Shown: one piece after another, positions 1 to 5,466 of the stretch
Layout: the number at the start of each line of letters is the position of its first letter
Position numbering within the stretch: position 1 is the first letter of the stretch
From: Sulfitobacter donghicola DSW-25 = KCTC 12864 = JCM 14565
Lineage (GTDB): Bacteria > Pseudomonadota > Alphaproteobacteria > Rhodobacterales > Rhodobacteraceae
DNA: 7,223 nucleotides
Assembly: GCF_000622405.1 (NCBI RefSeq)
Contig: NZ_JASF01000004.1
Location: 1-7,223, forward strand
Direction: 5' to 3'
Notes under the pieces: generated by a model
Databases searched by the model: none
Told to the model about the DNA's origin: nothing
The model's input: only the letters and a program-made list of their open reading frames with translations
Translations under genes and position numbers: made by a program

Positions 1-748
1 AGAGACTCAGGAACGCCAGAGGGCCCTTGAGGCGCAGAAAGCCCGCGAGGAGGCTCTCAGGGCCGCTCAACAGGCAGAACAATACGCTGAGGTCACAGCG
101 CCCTTGGTCGCCCGTGCCAGAAAGAACCCAGCCTTTGCAGACCAGGTCACAAGCTGGGGTATCAATTTGGATTGTTCAAACCATGAGGCCGCACGGAATA
201 AGTATTGGACCTACGCAGGCGAAGGCCACGGCAGCATGATGATTTGGAAAATCCTGACCAACGAAGCTGAGGCCATGGACGAGAAAGAAGCACAGGAGGC
301 CGAACGCCAACGATTGGCGGATGTCGAAACCTTCATGGCCAGACAGATCAAACATGTGGACCGCTTTCCAACGCCCGCAAAGCGCGGCCCCTTCACAGGC
401 TTCAAGGCACTGGACCCTGACAGCATCGATCGAGCGTTCACCAGCAAGTATCGAGCGAAGCTGACACCAGAAGAACGCACCACCACAATTCAGAATATGG
501 TGGAACGCTGGGTGGAACGGATCATTGAGGATATCGCCAGCTTGGCACAAACCGCACAATCCATTTGGCTCCGGCTCACCAGCAACAATATCGATGCGGC
601 CAAAATGCTCAAGCAATCGCTCGAGGACAATCCCGATCTGCGCAAGCCTTTGTTCGATGTCCTTCCCAAAGAGGAACCGGACCCTGAGAAACCGAAACAA
701 CAAAATCCAAAGTCGAAGATAGATTACAACGGCCCATCTGGTCCCTAA
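1..748 (+). CDS. mobA: MobA/MobL-family relaxase, 3' part (gene continues from the other end of the window)
   Basis: This is the C-terminal 248 codons of the relaxase that begins at 6256. Base 1 completes an AGA codon with the last two bases of the window, and the frame runs open from base 2 to the TAA at 746-748. The segment starts as an Ala/Glu/Gln/Arg-rich coiled coil, continuous in composition with the end of the 5' part. A more globular stretch follows, with motifs such as HGSMMIWKIL and RFPTPAKRGPFTGFKALDP, and then a Lys/Pro-rich tail. A TTG at 104 could be mistaken for a start, but nothing supports initiation there: there is no ribosome site, and open frame extends upstream to the edge. 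The role of this C-terminal half is not recognised; in MobQ relaxases the nicking domain is N-terminal. The joined protein is 571 residues, a normal size for the family. Confidence 0.88.
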   Translation, partial: ETQERQRALEAQKAREEALRAAQQAEQYAEVTAPLVARARKNPAFADQVTSWGINLDCSNHEAARNKYWTYAGEGHGSMMIWKILTNEAEAMDEKEAQEAERQRLADVETFMARQIKHVDRFPTPAKRGPFTGFKALDPDSIDRAFTSKYRAKLTPEERTTTIQNMVERWVERIIEDIASLAQTAQSIWLRLTSNNIDAAKMLKQSLEDNPDLRKPLFDVLPKEEPDPEKPKQQNPKSKIDYNGPSGP

Positions 749-810
749 TCATTCTTAGCAAACGCGAACGTCAGGCTTAATGAAAGGGACATGAAATAGG
801 GAGTGATTGT

Positions 811-903
811 TCGCAGTGAATGCGACCTTCTAAAATGATCCACTACCAGACCAACACGCACAAAATATCTTATGTATTTATTCAAAGAGGGAACGTAGTT
901 CCC
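811..903 (+). terminator. Possible weak terminators of the mobilisation operon
   Basis: Two small hairpins follow the relaxase stop. The first is TCGCA (811-815) with TGCGA (821-825). The second is GGGAAC (889-894) with GTTCCC (898-903) around a 3-base loop, followed by T-rich TTATTTCTT. The second has the better terminator shape, but the stem is only 6 bp. It could instead be a protein-binding dyad belonging to the origin. Confidence 0.3.
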
Positions 904-972
904 TTATTTCTTAAGGTTTCTATATTTCAGAGGCGGCTAACTGACTGAAAATAAAAATCTAATCAGATTAAT

Positions 973-1031
973 ACACACTTTTCGGGACTTTAAACACACT
1001 TTTCGGGACCCTTAGACACACTTTTCGGGAC
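973..1031 (+). repeat. Three iterons, Rep-binding direct repeats
   Basis: The 16-base word ACACACTTTTCGGGAC occurs three times without a mismatch, at 973-988, 994-1009 and 1016-1031. The start-to-start spacing is 21 and 22 bases, two helical turns, so a protein would meet each copy on the same DNA face. The array ends 37 bases before the rep ATG. In Rep_3 plasmids such repeats bind initiator monomers for replication and copy-number control. Confidence 0.9.
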
Positions 1032-1032
1032 T

Positions 1033-1066
1033 ACCAACACTTATTGATGTACCGAAAAGTGTTGGT
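1033..1066. promoter_or_regulatory. Inverted half-iteron operator, probable rep autoregulation site
   Basis: ACCAACACTT (1033-1042) and AAGTGTTGGT (1057-1066) form a perfect 10-bp inverted repeat around a 14-base spacer. The right arm with its flank (CCGAAAAGTGT) is the reverse complement of the iteron core ACACTTTTCGG. The same protein should therefore bind here in dyad form. In relatives such as pPS10, Rep dimers bind an inverted half-iteron operator and repress rep. A possible promoter, TTGATG (1044-1049), 17 bases, TAATGT (1067-1072), lies within it. The role is inferred by analogy. Confidence 0.7.
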
Positions 1067-1068
1067 TA

Positions 1069-2085
1069 ATGTTTGGTATGGGATACGCAGTAAACAGTGC
1101 AAAAACGAGTGATCACGACCCCGACCAGCTGAGCAAGGCGGGGGAGTTGGTGGATGGGCACTACAGCGAGCGGGCGCTGCGAAATCCACCGAGTTTACAG
1201 GCGCTCAAATTGCAAGACGTTCTGATGAAGAATGCCGGTGGGAAGATCGCCGATGACAGGTGGCATGAGCTGCCACTGGCCACCTTCAAGCAGGTGAAGG
1301 GGTTCCGTAACTTGACACATGAAGATGTGGTGCGCCTCTTTGAAGAACTGCGAAGTGTAACCATGCGCCATGTGAACAACGCTGAAGGACATACGGCCAT
1401 TTACGGTCTGATCGCGGTGGGGCGTGTGGACATGGATGAAGGTACCGGCAGGCTGCGCTACAAATTCGACGATGAGTTCCGCAAGATCGTTGAGAAGTCA
1501 AACCTCTATGCCGTCCTAGATTACCGTGCCGGTCTCGCGATGTCTTCGCGTTATGCACACCGTTTGCATGAGATGATTTCCTTCCGTGCTGCCCGTCAAA
1601 GGCAGATAGAACGTTTCACTATCGAAGAGTTGCGCGCCCGTTTAGGGGTTCAGACTGGCAAGCTTTCCACATGGACCGCTTTTAAGCAAAAAGCCTTGGA
1701 TACGGCCATTGAAGAGGTCAACCAATCGAGTCGCTTTCATGTGAGTTTCCGCATCACGAAACGAGAACGCCGTAAGACGAGTGAGGTCGAGCTGACTTGG
1801 GAGGTCAAAGAGGTTCTTGAGGATGCCAAGAAAGAACAAGAAGCACATTCTATTGTCCGTAAAGGGAGGCGAGCCGAAACCAAAATACGGCTATCCTTCC
1901 CTGAAACAGGCAGCGTTAAATATACCGACCCATGGGAGAAATTGGCCCATGAGAACTGCAATTGGGATCATAGAAAAATTGCAGATGCGTTCCGCTCATT
2001 TTGCACCCAAAAGAACATCAAGCTGAGCGCAAAGAACATCGAAACAGTGTTTGTTAACTTTTGCAAAAGTCAGAGCAAAATATGA
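1069..2085 (+). CDS. Rep_3-family plasmid replication initiator
   Basis: The 338-residue protein has the two-winged-helix layout of Rep_3 (RepB/RepA-type) initiators. The first domain is about residues 45-165, including a helix-rich RFEELRSVTMRHV-like stretch and LYAVLDYRAGLAMSSRYAHRLHEM. The second is about residues 175-250: FTIEELRARLGV, then FKQKALDTAIEEVNQSS, then basic ITKRERRKTSEVELTWEV, the typical DNA-binding wing. It would bind the iterons just upstream and open the origin. The length fits the family. The start is uncertain: ATG 1069 sits 2 bases after the operator with no Shine-Dalgarno sequence, ATG 1078 is in frame, and GTG 1150 follows a GGGGGAG run. The tail after about residue 260 is basic and unassigned. 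The gene is followed by a strong hairpin at 2211-2242. Confidence 0.9.
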   Translation: MFGMGYAVNSAKTSDHDPDQLSKAGELVDGHYSERALRNPPSLQALKLQDVLMKNAGGKIADDRWHELPLATFKQVKGFRNLTHEDVVRLFEELRSVTMRHVNNAEGHTAIYGLIAVGRVDMDEGTGRLRYKFDDEFRKIVEKSNLYAVLDYRAGLAMSSRYAHRLHEMISFRAARQRQIERFTIEELRARLGVQTGKLSTWTAFKQKALDTAIEEVNQSSRFHVSFRITKRERRKTSEVELTWEVKEVLEDAKKEQEAHSIVRKGRRAETKIRLSFPETGSVKYTDPWEKLAHENCNWDHRKIADAFRSFCTQKNIKLSAKNIETVFVNFCKSQSKI

Positions 2086-2210
2086 GATATGATGAATAAG
2101 GAACATGCTGAATACTATAACAACTCACTTAGAATTATTGACTCATTAATTATTTAAGCATAACTGTGTGTATAAGAATATCCAGAAGGCTTCCTAACCT
2201 TCTATGAATA

Positions 2211-2242
2211 ACAGGCCTTTGCTTTGGTGAGCAAAGGCCTGT
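2211..2242. terminator. Strong terminator-like hairpin after rep
   Basis: ACAGGCCTTTGCT (2211-2223) pairs perfectly with AGCAAAGGCCTGT (2230-2242) across a 6-base loop, a 13-bp stem. The plus-strand tail is CCTTTATC. On the minus strand the hairpin is followed by TATTCAT. It lies 126 bases after the rep stop and may work in both directions, ending rep transcripts and any minus-strand transcript from the region above. The U-tracts are poor, so efficiency is uncertain. Confidence 0.65.
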
Positions 2243-2286
2243 CCTTTATCTGGACTGGTAGAGGTCACCGGAACCCAGTGCCCCCC

Positions 2287-2322
2287 AGATTAACAAGCTA
2301 CCTTACGGCTTTTTGTTAATCT
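2287..2322. repeat. Inverted repeat AGATTAACAA / TTGTTAATCT
   Basis: A perfect 10-bp inverted repeat (2287-2296 with 2313-2322) encloses 16 bases. It overlaps the 3' end of the short minus-strand reading frame: the stop codon lies in the loop. It could stabilise the 3' end of, or terminate, that transcript, but no clear U-tract follows on the minus strand. Confidence 0.45.
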
Positions 2323-2386
2323 TCCAGACTGCGTAAACGGCTACACATAAATGCGCGGCAGTCAGCAGAAGGGTAAGAATATCCAT
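2303..2386 (-). CDS. Candidate 27-residue hydrophobic membrane peptide (type I toxin-like)
   Basis: Reading from ATG at 2386-2384 to TAA at 2305-2303 gives a 27-residue peptide. After Met-Asp come about 19 residues that are mostly hydrophobic (ILTLLLTAAHLCVAVYAVW), then a basic end, KINKKP. That is the layout of single-span small membrane proteins, including many type I toxins. GGGA lies 6 bases before the ATG and could serve as ribosome site. The same frame is open upstream to an in-frame ATG at 2467, giving 54 residues, but that start has no ribosome site and adds a non-hydrophobic stretch with two Cys. An inverted repeat (2400-2406 with 2428-2434) sits in the leader, and hairpins follow the stop. 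I recognise no homologue. A chance frame of this length is quite possible. Confidence 0.35.
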   Translation of the reverse strand: MDILTLLLTAAHLCVAVYAVWKINKKP

Positions 2387-2399
2387 ATGGATTCCCAAC

Positions 2400-2434
2400 G
2401 CACCAAGCTTTGAATTTACCTCGCATGTTGGTGC
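2400..2434. repeat. Inverted repeat GCACCAA / TTGGTGC
   Basis: GCACCAA (2400-2406) pairs with TTGGTGC (2428-2434), a 7-bp stem around 21 bases. It lies immediately upstream (minus strand) of the GGGA preceding the short hydrophobic reading frame, so it would form a leader hairpin in that transcript. Confidence 0.35.
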
Positions 2435-2464
2435 ATGAAAGGCAGACTGATAACATCCAAGGTT

Positions 2465-2595
2465 CATGATTAGAGAGAGGGTTCCTAACTCTAATTATCC
2501 GCTTGAATGCTTAGGCACGCCCAGCTTTCCTAAAACTGGTGCATGTAACATACACTGCGGCCGTTAAAGGGCCTAGTAGAAACAGGCCTTTTTGA
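2465..2595 (+). ncRNA. Candidate small RNA of about 130 bases
   Basis: A possible promoter, TTGGTG (2429-2434), 17 bases, TAACAT (2452-2457), would start a transcript near 2465. Two hairpins follow (2469-2495 and 2521-2539), then a Rho-independent terminator (2566-2593). No protein-coding frame of note lies in it. The RNA would be antisense to the upstream part of any transcript for the minus-strand hydrophobic peptide, a layout seen in type I toxin-antitoxin loci. The promoter match is weak, so the call rests mainly on an isolated terminator with no gene before it. Confidence 0.3.
2566..2593 (+). terminator. Rho-independent terminator without an obvious upstream gene
   Basis: AAAGGGCCT (2566-2574) pairs with AGGCCTTT (2584-2591) with one bulged G and a 9-base loop, followed by a T-run (2589-2593). 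It reads on the plus strand. The rep transcript should already have met the 2211-2242 hairpin, so a transcript starting inside the intergenic region is the simplest reason for a second terminator here. Confidence 0.55.
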
Positions 2596-2703
2596 TCCTA
2601 ATTACAGCTTAATATGTGGAAAACTCACTTTAGCCCTAGCTGAGCGTCAGTTCAGAGCTTGATCTATCGGCCGTCTCGTTTCCTAGTAGTCAAAAACTCG
2701 TTC

Positions 2704-2730
2704 AAAACCTAACCAGTTGTTGAAGGTTTT
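2704..2730 (-). terminator. Terminator of the HTH gene
   Basis: AAAACCT (2704-2710) and AGGTTTT (2724-2730) form a perfect 7-bp stem with a 13-base loop, starting 12 bases beyond the minus-strand stop at 2743. The T-run on the minus strand is part of the 3' arm, followed by GAACGAGTTTTTG. Confidence 0.5.
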
Positions 2731-2742
2731 TGGTGTACTGAT

Positions 2743-3138
2743 TTAGCTACCTCTGATCCGAGCCCATAAAGACCGTTTCGGGGCCTCCCCTGCCCCGTCA
2801 GGTGGCATGAGCCGAGCGAGAGATTGTGCCTGTTGTTTCCAATCTGCCTTATCAGCTTCCAAACGCTCGATGGTTTCCATAGCTGCATCAAGTTTGACTT
2901 GTAATAGAATGTTTTCATTGCTGTTAATAGGATTGTTAGGTGTGGCCAAATTTGACTGGTCAAGGCCCTCAATTTTACCGCGAACCTTATAAACTCGTGT
3001 TAATTCTGACCGGTCAATTTCCCAAACACCTTGACCATCTTTGTTGGCTGATATTTTTCCAGATTTCAGGTGTTTCATAAGAGTTGGCCGAGAAACTTGG
3101 TAATGCTTTACTGCTTCTCTTACACTGACTTTTACCAT
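2743..3138 (-). CDS. Helix-turn-helix / coiled-coil plasmid protein
   Basis: The 131-residue protein starts with an excisionase- or MerR-like helix-turn-helix, about residues 5-46 (VREAVKHYQVSRPTLMKHL, then a short wing with GVWEIDRSEL). A polar linker, a coiled coil of about residues 74-111 and a basic, Trp-containing end KRSLWARIRGS follow. I chose ATG 3138 because AAAGGTG sits about 8 bases before it. A GTG at 3147 would add three residues but overlaps that ribosome site. Proteins of this shape are common beside Rep genes on small plasmids, and copy control or partition is often suspected. The exact role here is unknown. A promoter with a flanking inverted repeat lies just upstream, consistent with self-regulation. 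The gene runs in the same direction as the resolvase, 119 bases downstream of it. Confidence 0.75.
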   Translation of the reverse strand: MVKVSVREAVKHYQVSRPTLMKHLKSGKISANKDGQGVWEIDRSELTRVYKVRGKIEGLDQSNLATPNNPINSNENILLQVKLDAAMETIERLEADKADWKQQAQSLARLMPPDGAGEAPKRSLWARIRGS

Positions 3139-3183
3139 CTTTGTCACCTTTAATTTACATCTGTCAAGTGTGGTTAATTACCC

Positions 3184-3222
3184 ACCAAGTTTACCATATG
3201 ACTTTACAGGTAGCTTGGTCAA
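3184..3222 (-). promoter_or_regulatory. Promoter and possible operator of the HTH gene
   Basis: On the minus strand TTGACC (3222-3217), 18 bases, TATGGT (3198-3193) form a fair sigma-70-type promoter for the HTH gene. The inverted repeat ACCAAG (3184-3189) / CTTGGT (3214-3219) brackets it, overlapping the -35 box and lying just past the -10. A bound HTH dimer there would block RNA polymerase. A second TTGACA (3167-3162) lies nearer the gene but lacks a suitable -10. Confidence 0.45.
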
Positions 3223-3257
3223 TTCAACAGAAAACGAGCCTAGGTGGCGAGTGTTGC

Positions 3258-3797
3258 TCAAGCCCGCCTGATCGTACTCTTACTAACCTGAAACAACCGC
3301 GCCAGTTCTGCGATGCCACGGCCTTCCTGATCCCGCATCCGGGCAACCTCGGCGCAAAGCTCCGCAGAAAGAGCAGGGGGCCTGCCACCAACACGCCCTT
3401 GTTTGCGTGCGGCAGTCAGCCCTTCTTTGGTTCTCTCAGATATCCGCTCACGCTCGAACTGGGCGATGGATGCGAAGACGTGGAACACCAATCGTCCTGC
3501 TGGTGTCGTAGTGTCGATGTCTTCAGCCAGAGACCGGAACCCAGAACCTTGCGCACGGACAGCCTCAACAATGCTCAAGAGATCTTGCAGGGATCGGCTG
3601 AGGCGGTCGTACTTTGTCACAACGACAACATCACCATCCCGCAGCTGCTCGATCATGCGATCAAGTTCAGGGCGGGATTTTTTGGTGCCTGAGATTTTCT
3701 CAGCAAAGATGCGTTCCGCGCCAGCCGCTTCCAAAGCCGAAGTCTGCGCATCAAGATGCTGTTCTTCCGTCGAGACGCGTGCGTAACCAATGATCAA
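3258..3797 (-). CDS. Serine recombinase (Tn3-type resolvase)
   Basis: The 179-residue protein is a small serine recombinase. The N-terminal catalytic domain opens with IIGYARVSTEEQ, Ser9 being the nucleophile. It has the YDRLSRS motif (Arg65 and Arg68) and the conserved FHVFASIAQFERERISERT segment of the long E helix. GGRPPAL leads into a C-terminal helix-turn-helix (GIAELARLFQVSKSTIRRA) that binds DNA. The length is normal and all catalytic motifs are present. The start is TTG at 3797, because translation from there gives the family's usual N-terminus and AAAGGG lies 7 bases upstream; no ATG is available. On a small plasmid it most likely resolves multimers to monomers. It could be a transposon remnant, but no transposase or terminal repeats are visible. 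Confidence 0.93.
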   Translation of the reverse strand: MIIGYARVSTEEQHLDAQTSALEAAGAERIFAEKISGTKKSRPELDRMIEQLRDGDVVVVTKYDRLSRSLQDLLSIVEAVRAQGSGFRSLAEDIDTTTPAGRLVFHVFASIAQFERERISERTKEGLTAARKQGRVGGRPPALSAELCAEVARMRDQEGRGIAELARLFQVSKSTIRRA

Positions 3798-3804
3798 TGT
3801 TGAA

Positions 3805-3945
3805 CCCTTTCAAAAACGTTCCAGAACTACTTAAGTTTTGAAAGGGGTTTTTGATAGCGAAAATCTAGGGGTTTTATGGTCGTGTCAAAAACGGCCGTTT
3901 GTGGGACTGATAATCAACTCACCCTTGTTTACGCATTTATGCGTA
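3805..3945. other. Candidate res recombination site (three dyads)
   Basis: Three dyads lie in about 140 bases upstream of the resolvase. They are CCCTTTCAAAA/TTTTGAAAGGG (3805-3815, 3836-3846), the perfect palindrome AAACGGCCGTTT (3889-3900), and TACGCAT-TT-ATGCGTA (3930-3945). Tn3-type res sites have three resolvase-binding dyads over about 115 bases next to the resolvase gene. The spacing fits, but the three dyads do not obviously share a half-site, so this rests on position and symmetry only. The last dyad, with its 2-base centre, is the best crossover candidate. Confidence 0.4.
3860..3888 (-). promoter_or_regulatory. Probable resolvase promoter
   Basis: On the minus strand a perfect -35 TTGACA (3888-3883) is followed by TAGATT (3867-3862) at 15 bases or GATTTT (3865-3860) at 17 bases; the -10 is poor either way. 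The palindrome 3889-3900 abuts the -35 box, so resolvase bound there would probably repress its own gene. The resulting leader of about 55 bases contains the 3805-3846 hairpin. Confidence 0.45.
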
Positions 3946-3973
3946 CAATCGAAATGGTAAGAATTCCCAGACC

Positions 3974-4022
3974 TTAATGTCATCAAATAAAAGATTTATA
4001 ATTCAACCTAAAGTAATGAGGT
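3974..4022 (+). promoter_or_regulatory. Promoter and ribosome site of the cargo operon
   Basis: TTAATG (3974-3979), 17 bases, and a perfect TATAAT (3997-4002) form a promoter pointing into the lipoprotein gene. The predicted transcript starts near 4009, and a good ribosome site TGAGGT (4017-4022) lies 5 bases before ATG 4028. The -35 box is weak, so an activator is possible. Confidence 0.55.
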
Positions 4023-4027
4023 AACAA

Positions 4028-4366
4028 ATGAAACATCCGGTCTTAGCGGTGCTCGCCGTTGCATTAGTGGGGTGCGGGACTGCACCTCAGAATGATCTGA
4101 TCTACCAACAATTACTGGCGAACCCGCCGACTGAAATTCCGGACCGGCATCTTGATCGGCTGAGGCAAGGGCGGTTTTCTTGTGATGTGTTAAATGAGGG
4201 CCAGTCCGATCAGTATATGCTCTGCTATCGGCCTCAGGACGGATTGAGACCAGTCCAGACTGCATACTTGAGCTATTTCCAGCCAAACACTCTACGACCT
4301 CCGACGCCTTCGATGCTTGGGACGCAACGTGGAACTTTAATAATTGAACAACTCAAAGTAAGATGA
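4028..4366 (+). CDS. Small secreted lipoprotein, function unknown
   Basis: The 112-residue protein begins with a lipoprotein signal peptide: Met-Lys-His, a hydrophobic run of about 12 residues, and a lipobox LVGC at residues 13-16. Cys16 would be lipidated after cleavage. Gly at +2 suggests sorting to the outer membrane. The mature part is about 97 residues, with two more Cys (52 and 66) that could form a disulphide and a Pro-rich stretch near residues 85-94. I recognise no family. Its TGA overlaps an ATG of the next frame (ATGA at 4363-4366), and the preferred lipase start follows 11 bases later, so the two genes are almost certainly one operon. Possible roles are a partner, chaperone or immunity protein for the lipase, or an unrelated envelope protein. 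Confidence 0.75.
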   Translation: MKHPVLAVLAVALVGCGTAPQNDLIYQQLLANPPTEIPDRHLDRLRQGRFSCDVLNEGQSDQYMLCYRPQDGLRPVQTAYLSYFQPNTLRPPTPSMLGTQRGTLIIEQLKVR

Positions 4367-4665
4367 AGGAAAAACCGATGGCTATAAATAATGCAGGTAC
4401 GCTAAATGCACTCGCGACCATGTCAGAGCTTGCGTATGAACCAACGGCGACGGTAGGATCGGTCAGTAGCCCGACTGGAAATTATGTCGAAATAGCACAG
4501 ATTATTGATGGGCCGATCGGCTTCCAAGCGCGTGCGTTTTTCAACCAAACAACAAACGACCTTGTGATAGCCTTCAGCGGCACAGAAGGTTTCCCCAATG
4601 ACGCTCCTGAATTCATTCCAGATGCGGCGGCAGGCCTGGTCTTGGCAGTCTCTGGCGTTTCGCTC

Positions 4666-4668
4666 TAA
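4666..4668 (+). other. Premature TAA stop inside the lipase frame
   Basis: The codons read GTT TCG CTC TAA CAG GCC GCT. The frame stays open for 357 codons after the stop and carries the rest of the hydrolase and RTX domains. This shows a single nonsense change, not a frameshift, and points to recent origin, sequencing error or readthrough. Confidence 0.9.
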
Positions 4669-5196
4669 CAGGCCGCTGCGGAAGCGTTTATTTCGACAGC
4701 CGTCGGACTTGCAAACTTACAGCCTGGTGCCTTTGGCAATGTTGATGTCACTTACGTTGGCCACTCTTTGGGGGGGTTCCTGGCCCAGACAGCGAGTGCC
4801 AGTGGCACAGAAGGTGAAGTTGTCGCGTTCAACGCCCCAGGAGCGGGTGGCTTTCTTAACTTGCCTCAGGACCACCCTTTCCCGGAAGAAAATTTTACTT
4901 ACGTGTATTCTGACCCTAGCGCTTGGGATGTTGGCAGTGGTGCCATTCACAGTGTTGGGCTGCCGATATCGGATAACCTTTTGTATGTTCCCGGTTCTGA
5001 GGGGCACTCATTAAGCAACGATAGTGGCACGGGGCTCGGAGATGTTTTGATTGACACCACGGACTTGGAAGAAATGGACCCGGATAACTTCTTGCCTGTT
5101 GATGAGGCAATAGGTCTGATCGCGCCGGTATTGATTGATTTCTTTGTGGACGATGAAGCTACGGACACTAATATTGAAGGCACCGCCTCTGCCGAT

Positions 5197-5466
5197 ACTC
5201 TTTTGGGGGACGAAGGTGACAATCTCATCGAAGGTCTTGCTGGCAATGATGTCATCGAAGGTCTTGCTGGCGATGATGTCATCGAGGGTGGTGATGGCCA
5301 CGATCAAATCTTCGGCGGTTCTGGCGACGACTTCATTTTTGGCGGCGCAGGTGACGATGTTCTGACTGGTAACGGCGGCGCAGATACACTCGATGGTGGC
5401 GCTGGCAATGACTGGTTGAACGGTGGTTGGGGATATGACGACCTGATCGGCGGAACTGGCGCAGAC
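5197..5466 (+). repeat. RTX calcium-binding repeats with near-identical 27-bp DNA repeats
   Basis: Ten tandem 9-residue units of the GGxGxDxLx type (for example IFGGSGDDF, LDGGAGNDW) form a calcium-binding beta-roll. At DNA level two adjacent 27-base units (5225-5251 and 5252-5278) differ at a single base, and the next unit (5279-5305) is clearly diverged. This suggests a recent unit duplication. Confidence 0.85.

Larger units (their letters stand above)
749..1068. other. Replication origin region (oriV) upstream of rep
   Basis: No credible gene lies here. The stretch holds weak hairpins after the relaxase gene, then an A+T-rich segment (about 850-972) that could be the unwinding region, then three iterons (973-1031), then an inverted repeat (1033-1066) that reaches the rep start. 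A small dyad TAATC-A-GATTA lies at 960-970, just before the first iteron. The order A+T-rich block, iterons, operator, rep is typical of Rep_3 (theta, iteron-controlled) plasmids. I see no good DnaA box. Confidence 0.75.
2184..2539. repeat. Three hairpins sharing the loop word TTCCTAA
   Basis: Three inverted repeats carry TTCCTAA in the loop. They are AGAAGG/CCTTCT (2184-2189, 2198-2203), ATTAGAG/CTCTAAT (2469-2475, 2489-2495) and CCAG/CTGG (2521-2524, 2536-2539). The stems differ in sequence while the loop word is kept, which argues for recognition of the loop. Read on the minus strand the loops show TTAGGAA, a GGA in a hairpin loop. A fourth related word, TTCCTAG (2680-2686), lacks an evident stem. 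Function unknown. Confidence 0.45.
2086..2742. other. Long intergenic region rich in hairpins
   Basis: About 660 bases separate rep from the HTH gene and hold no clearly recognisable gene. The region contains several inverted repeats, two plus-strand terminator-like hairpins (2211-2242 and 2566-2593), a minus-strand terminator (2704-2730), a short hydrophobic reading frame on the minus strand, and repeated words. TTCCTAA occurs three times, TGGTGCATG twice (2430-2438, 2537-2545) and ACAGGCCTTT twice (2211-2220, 2582-2591). The density of structure suggests RNA-based function or a DNA secondary-structure site such as a single-strand initiation site. I cannot decide between these from sequence alone. 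Confidence 0.6.

Noticed and set aside
176..703. A 175-residue minus-strand frame opposite the relaxase
   Set aside because: It mirrors the relaxase codons in the opposite strand, has Cys/Phe-rich unlikely composition and no ribosome site or start context.
104..748. A separate 214-residue gene starting at TTG 104
   Set aside because: The frame is open upstream to base 2 and joins the relaxase from the other end; there is no ribosome site at 104.
835..948. A 37-residue plus-strand frame starting at ATG 835
   Set aside because: No ribosome site, no recognisable features, and it runs through the origin's hairpin and A+T-rich region.
2615..2623. A DnaA box (TGTGGAAAA, one mismatch from consensus)
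   Set aside because: It stands alone and far from the iterons, so chance is the simpler explanation.
2086..2742. A CRISPR array or tRNA gene in the hairpin-rich region
   Set aside because: The repeats are short, unevenly spaced and in differing stems; no cloverleaf or regular repeat-spacer pattern could be built.
3258..3945. A transposon or insertion sequence carrying the resolvase
   Set aside because: No transposase gene, terminal inverted repeats or target duplication is visible; a plasmid multimer-resolution role fits better.
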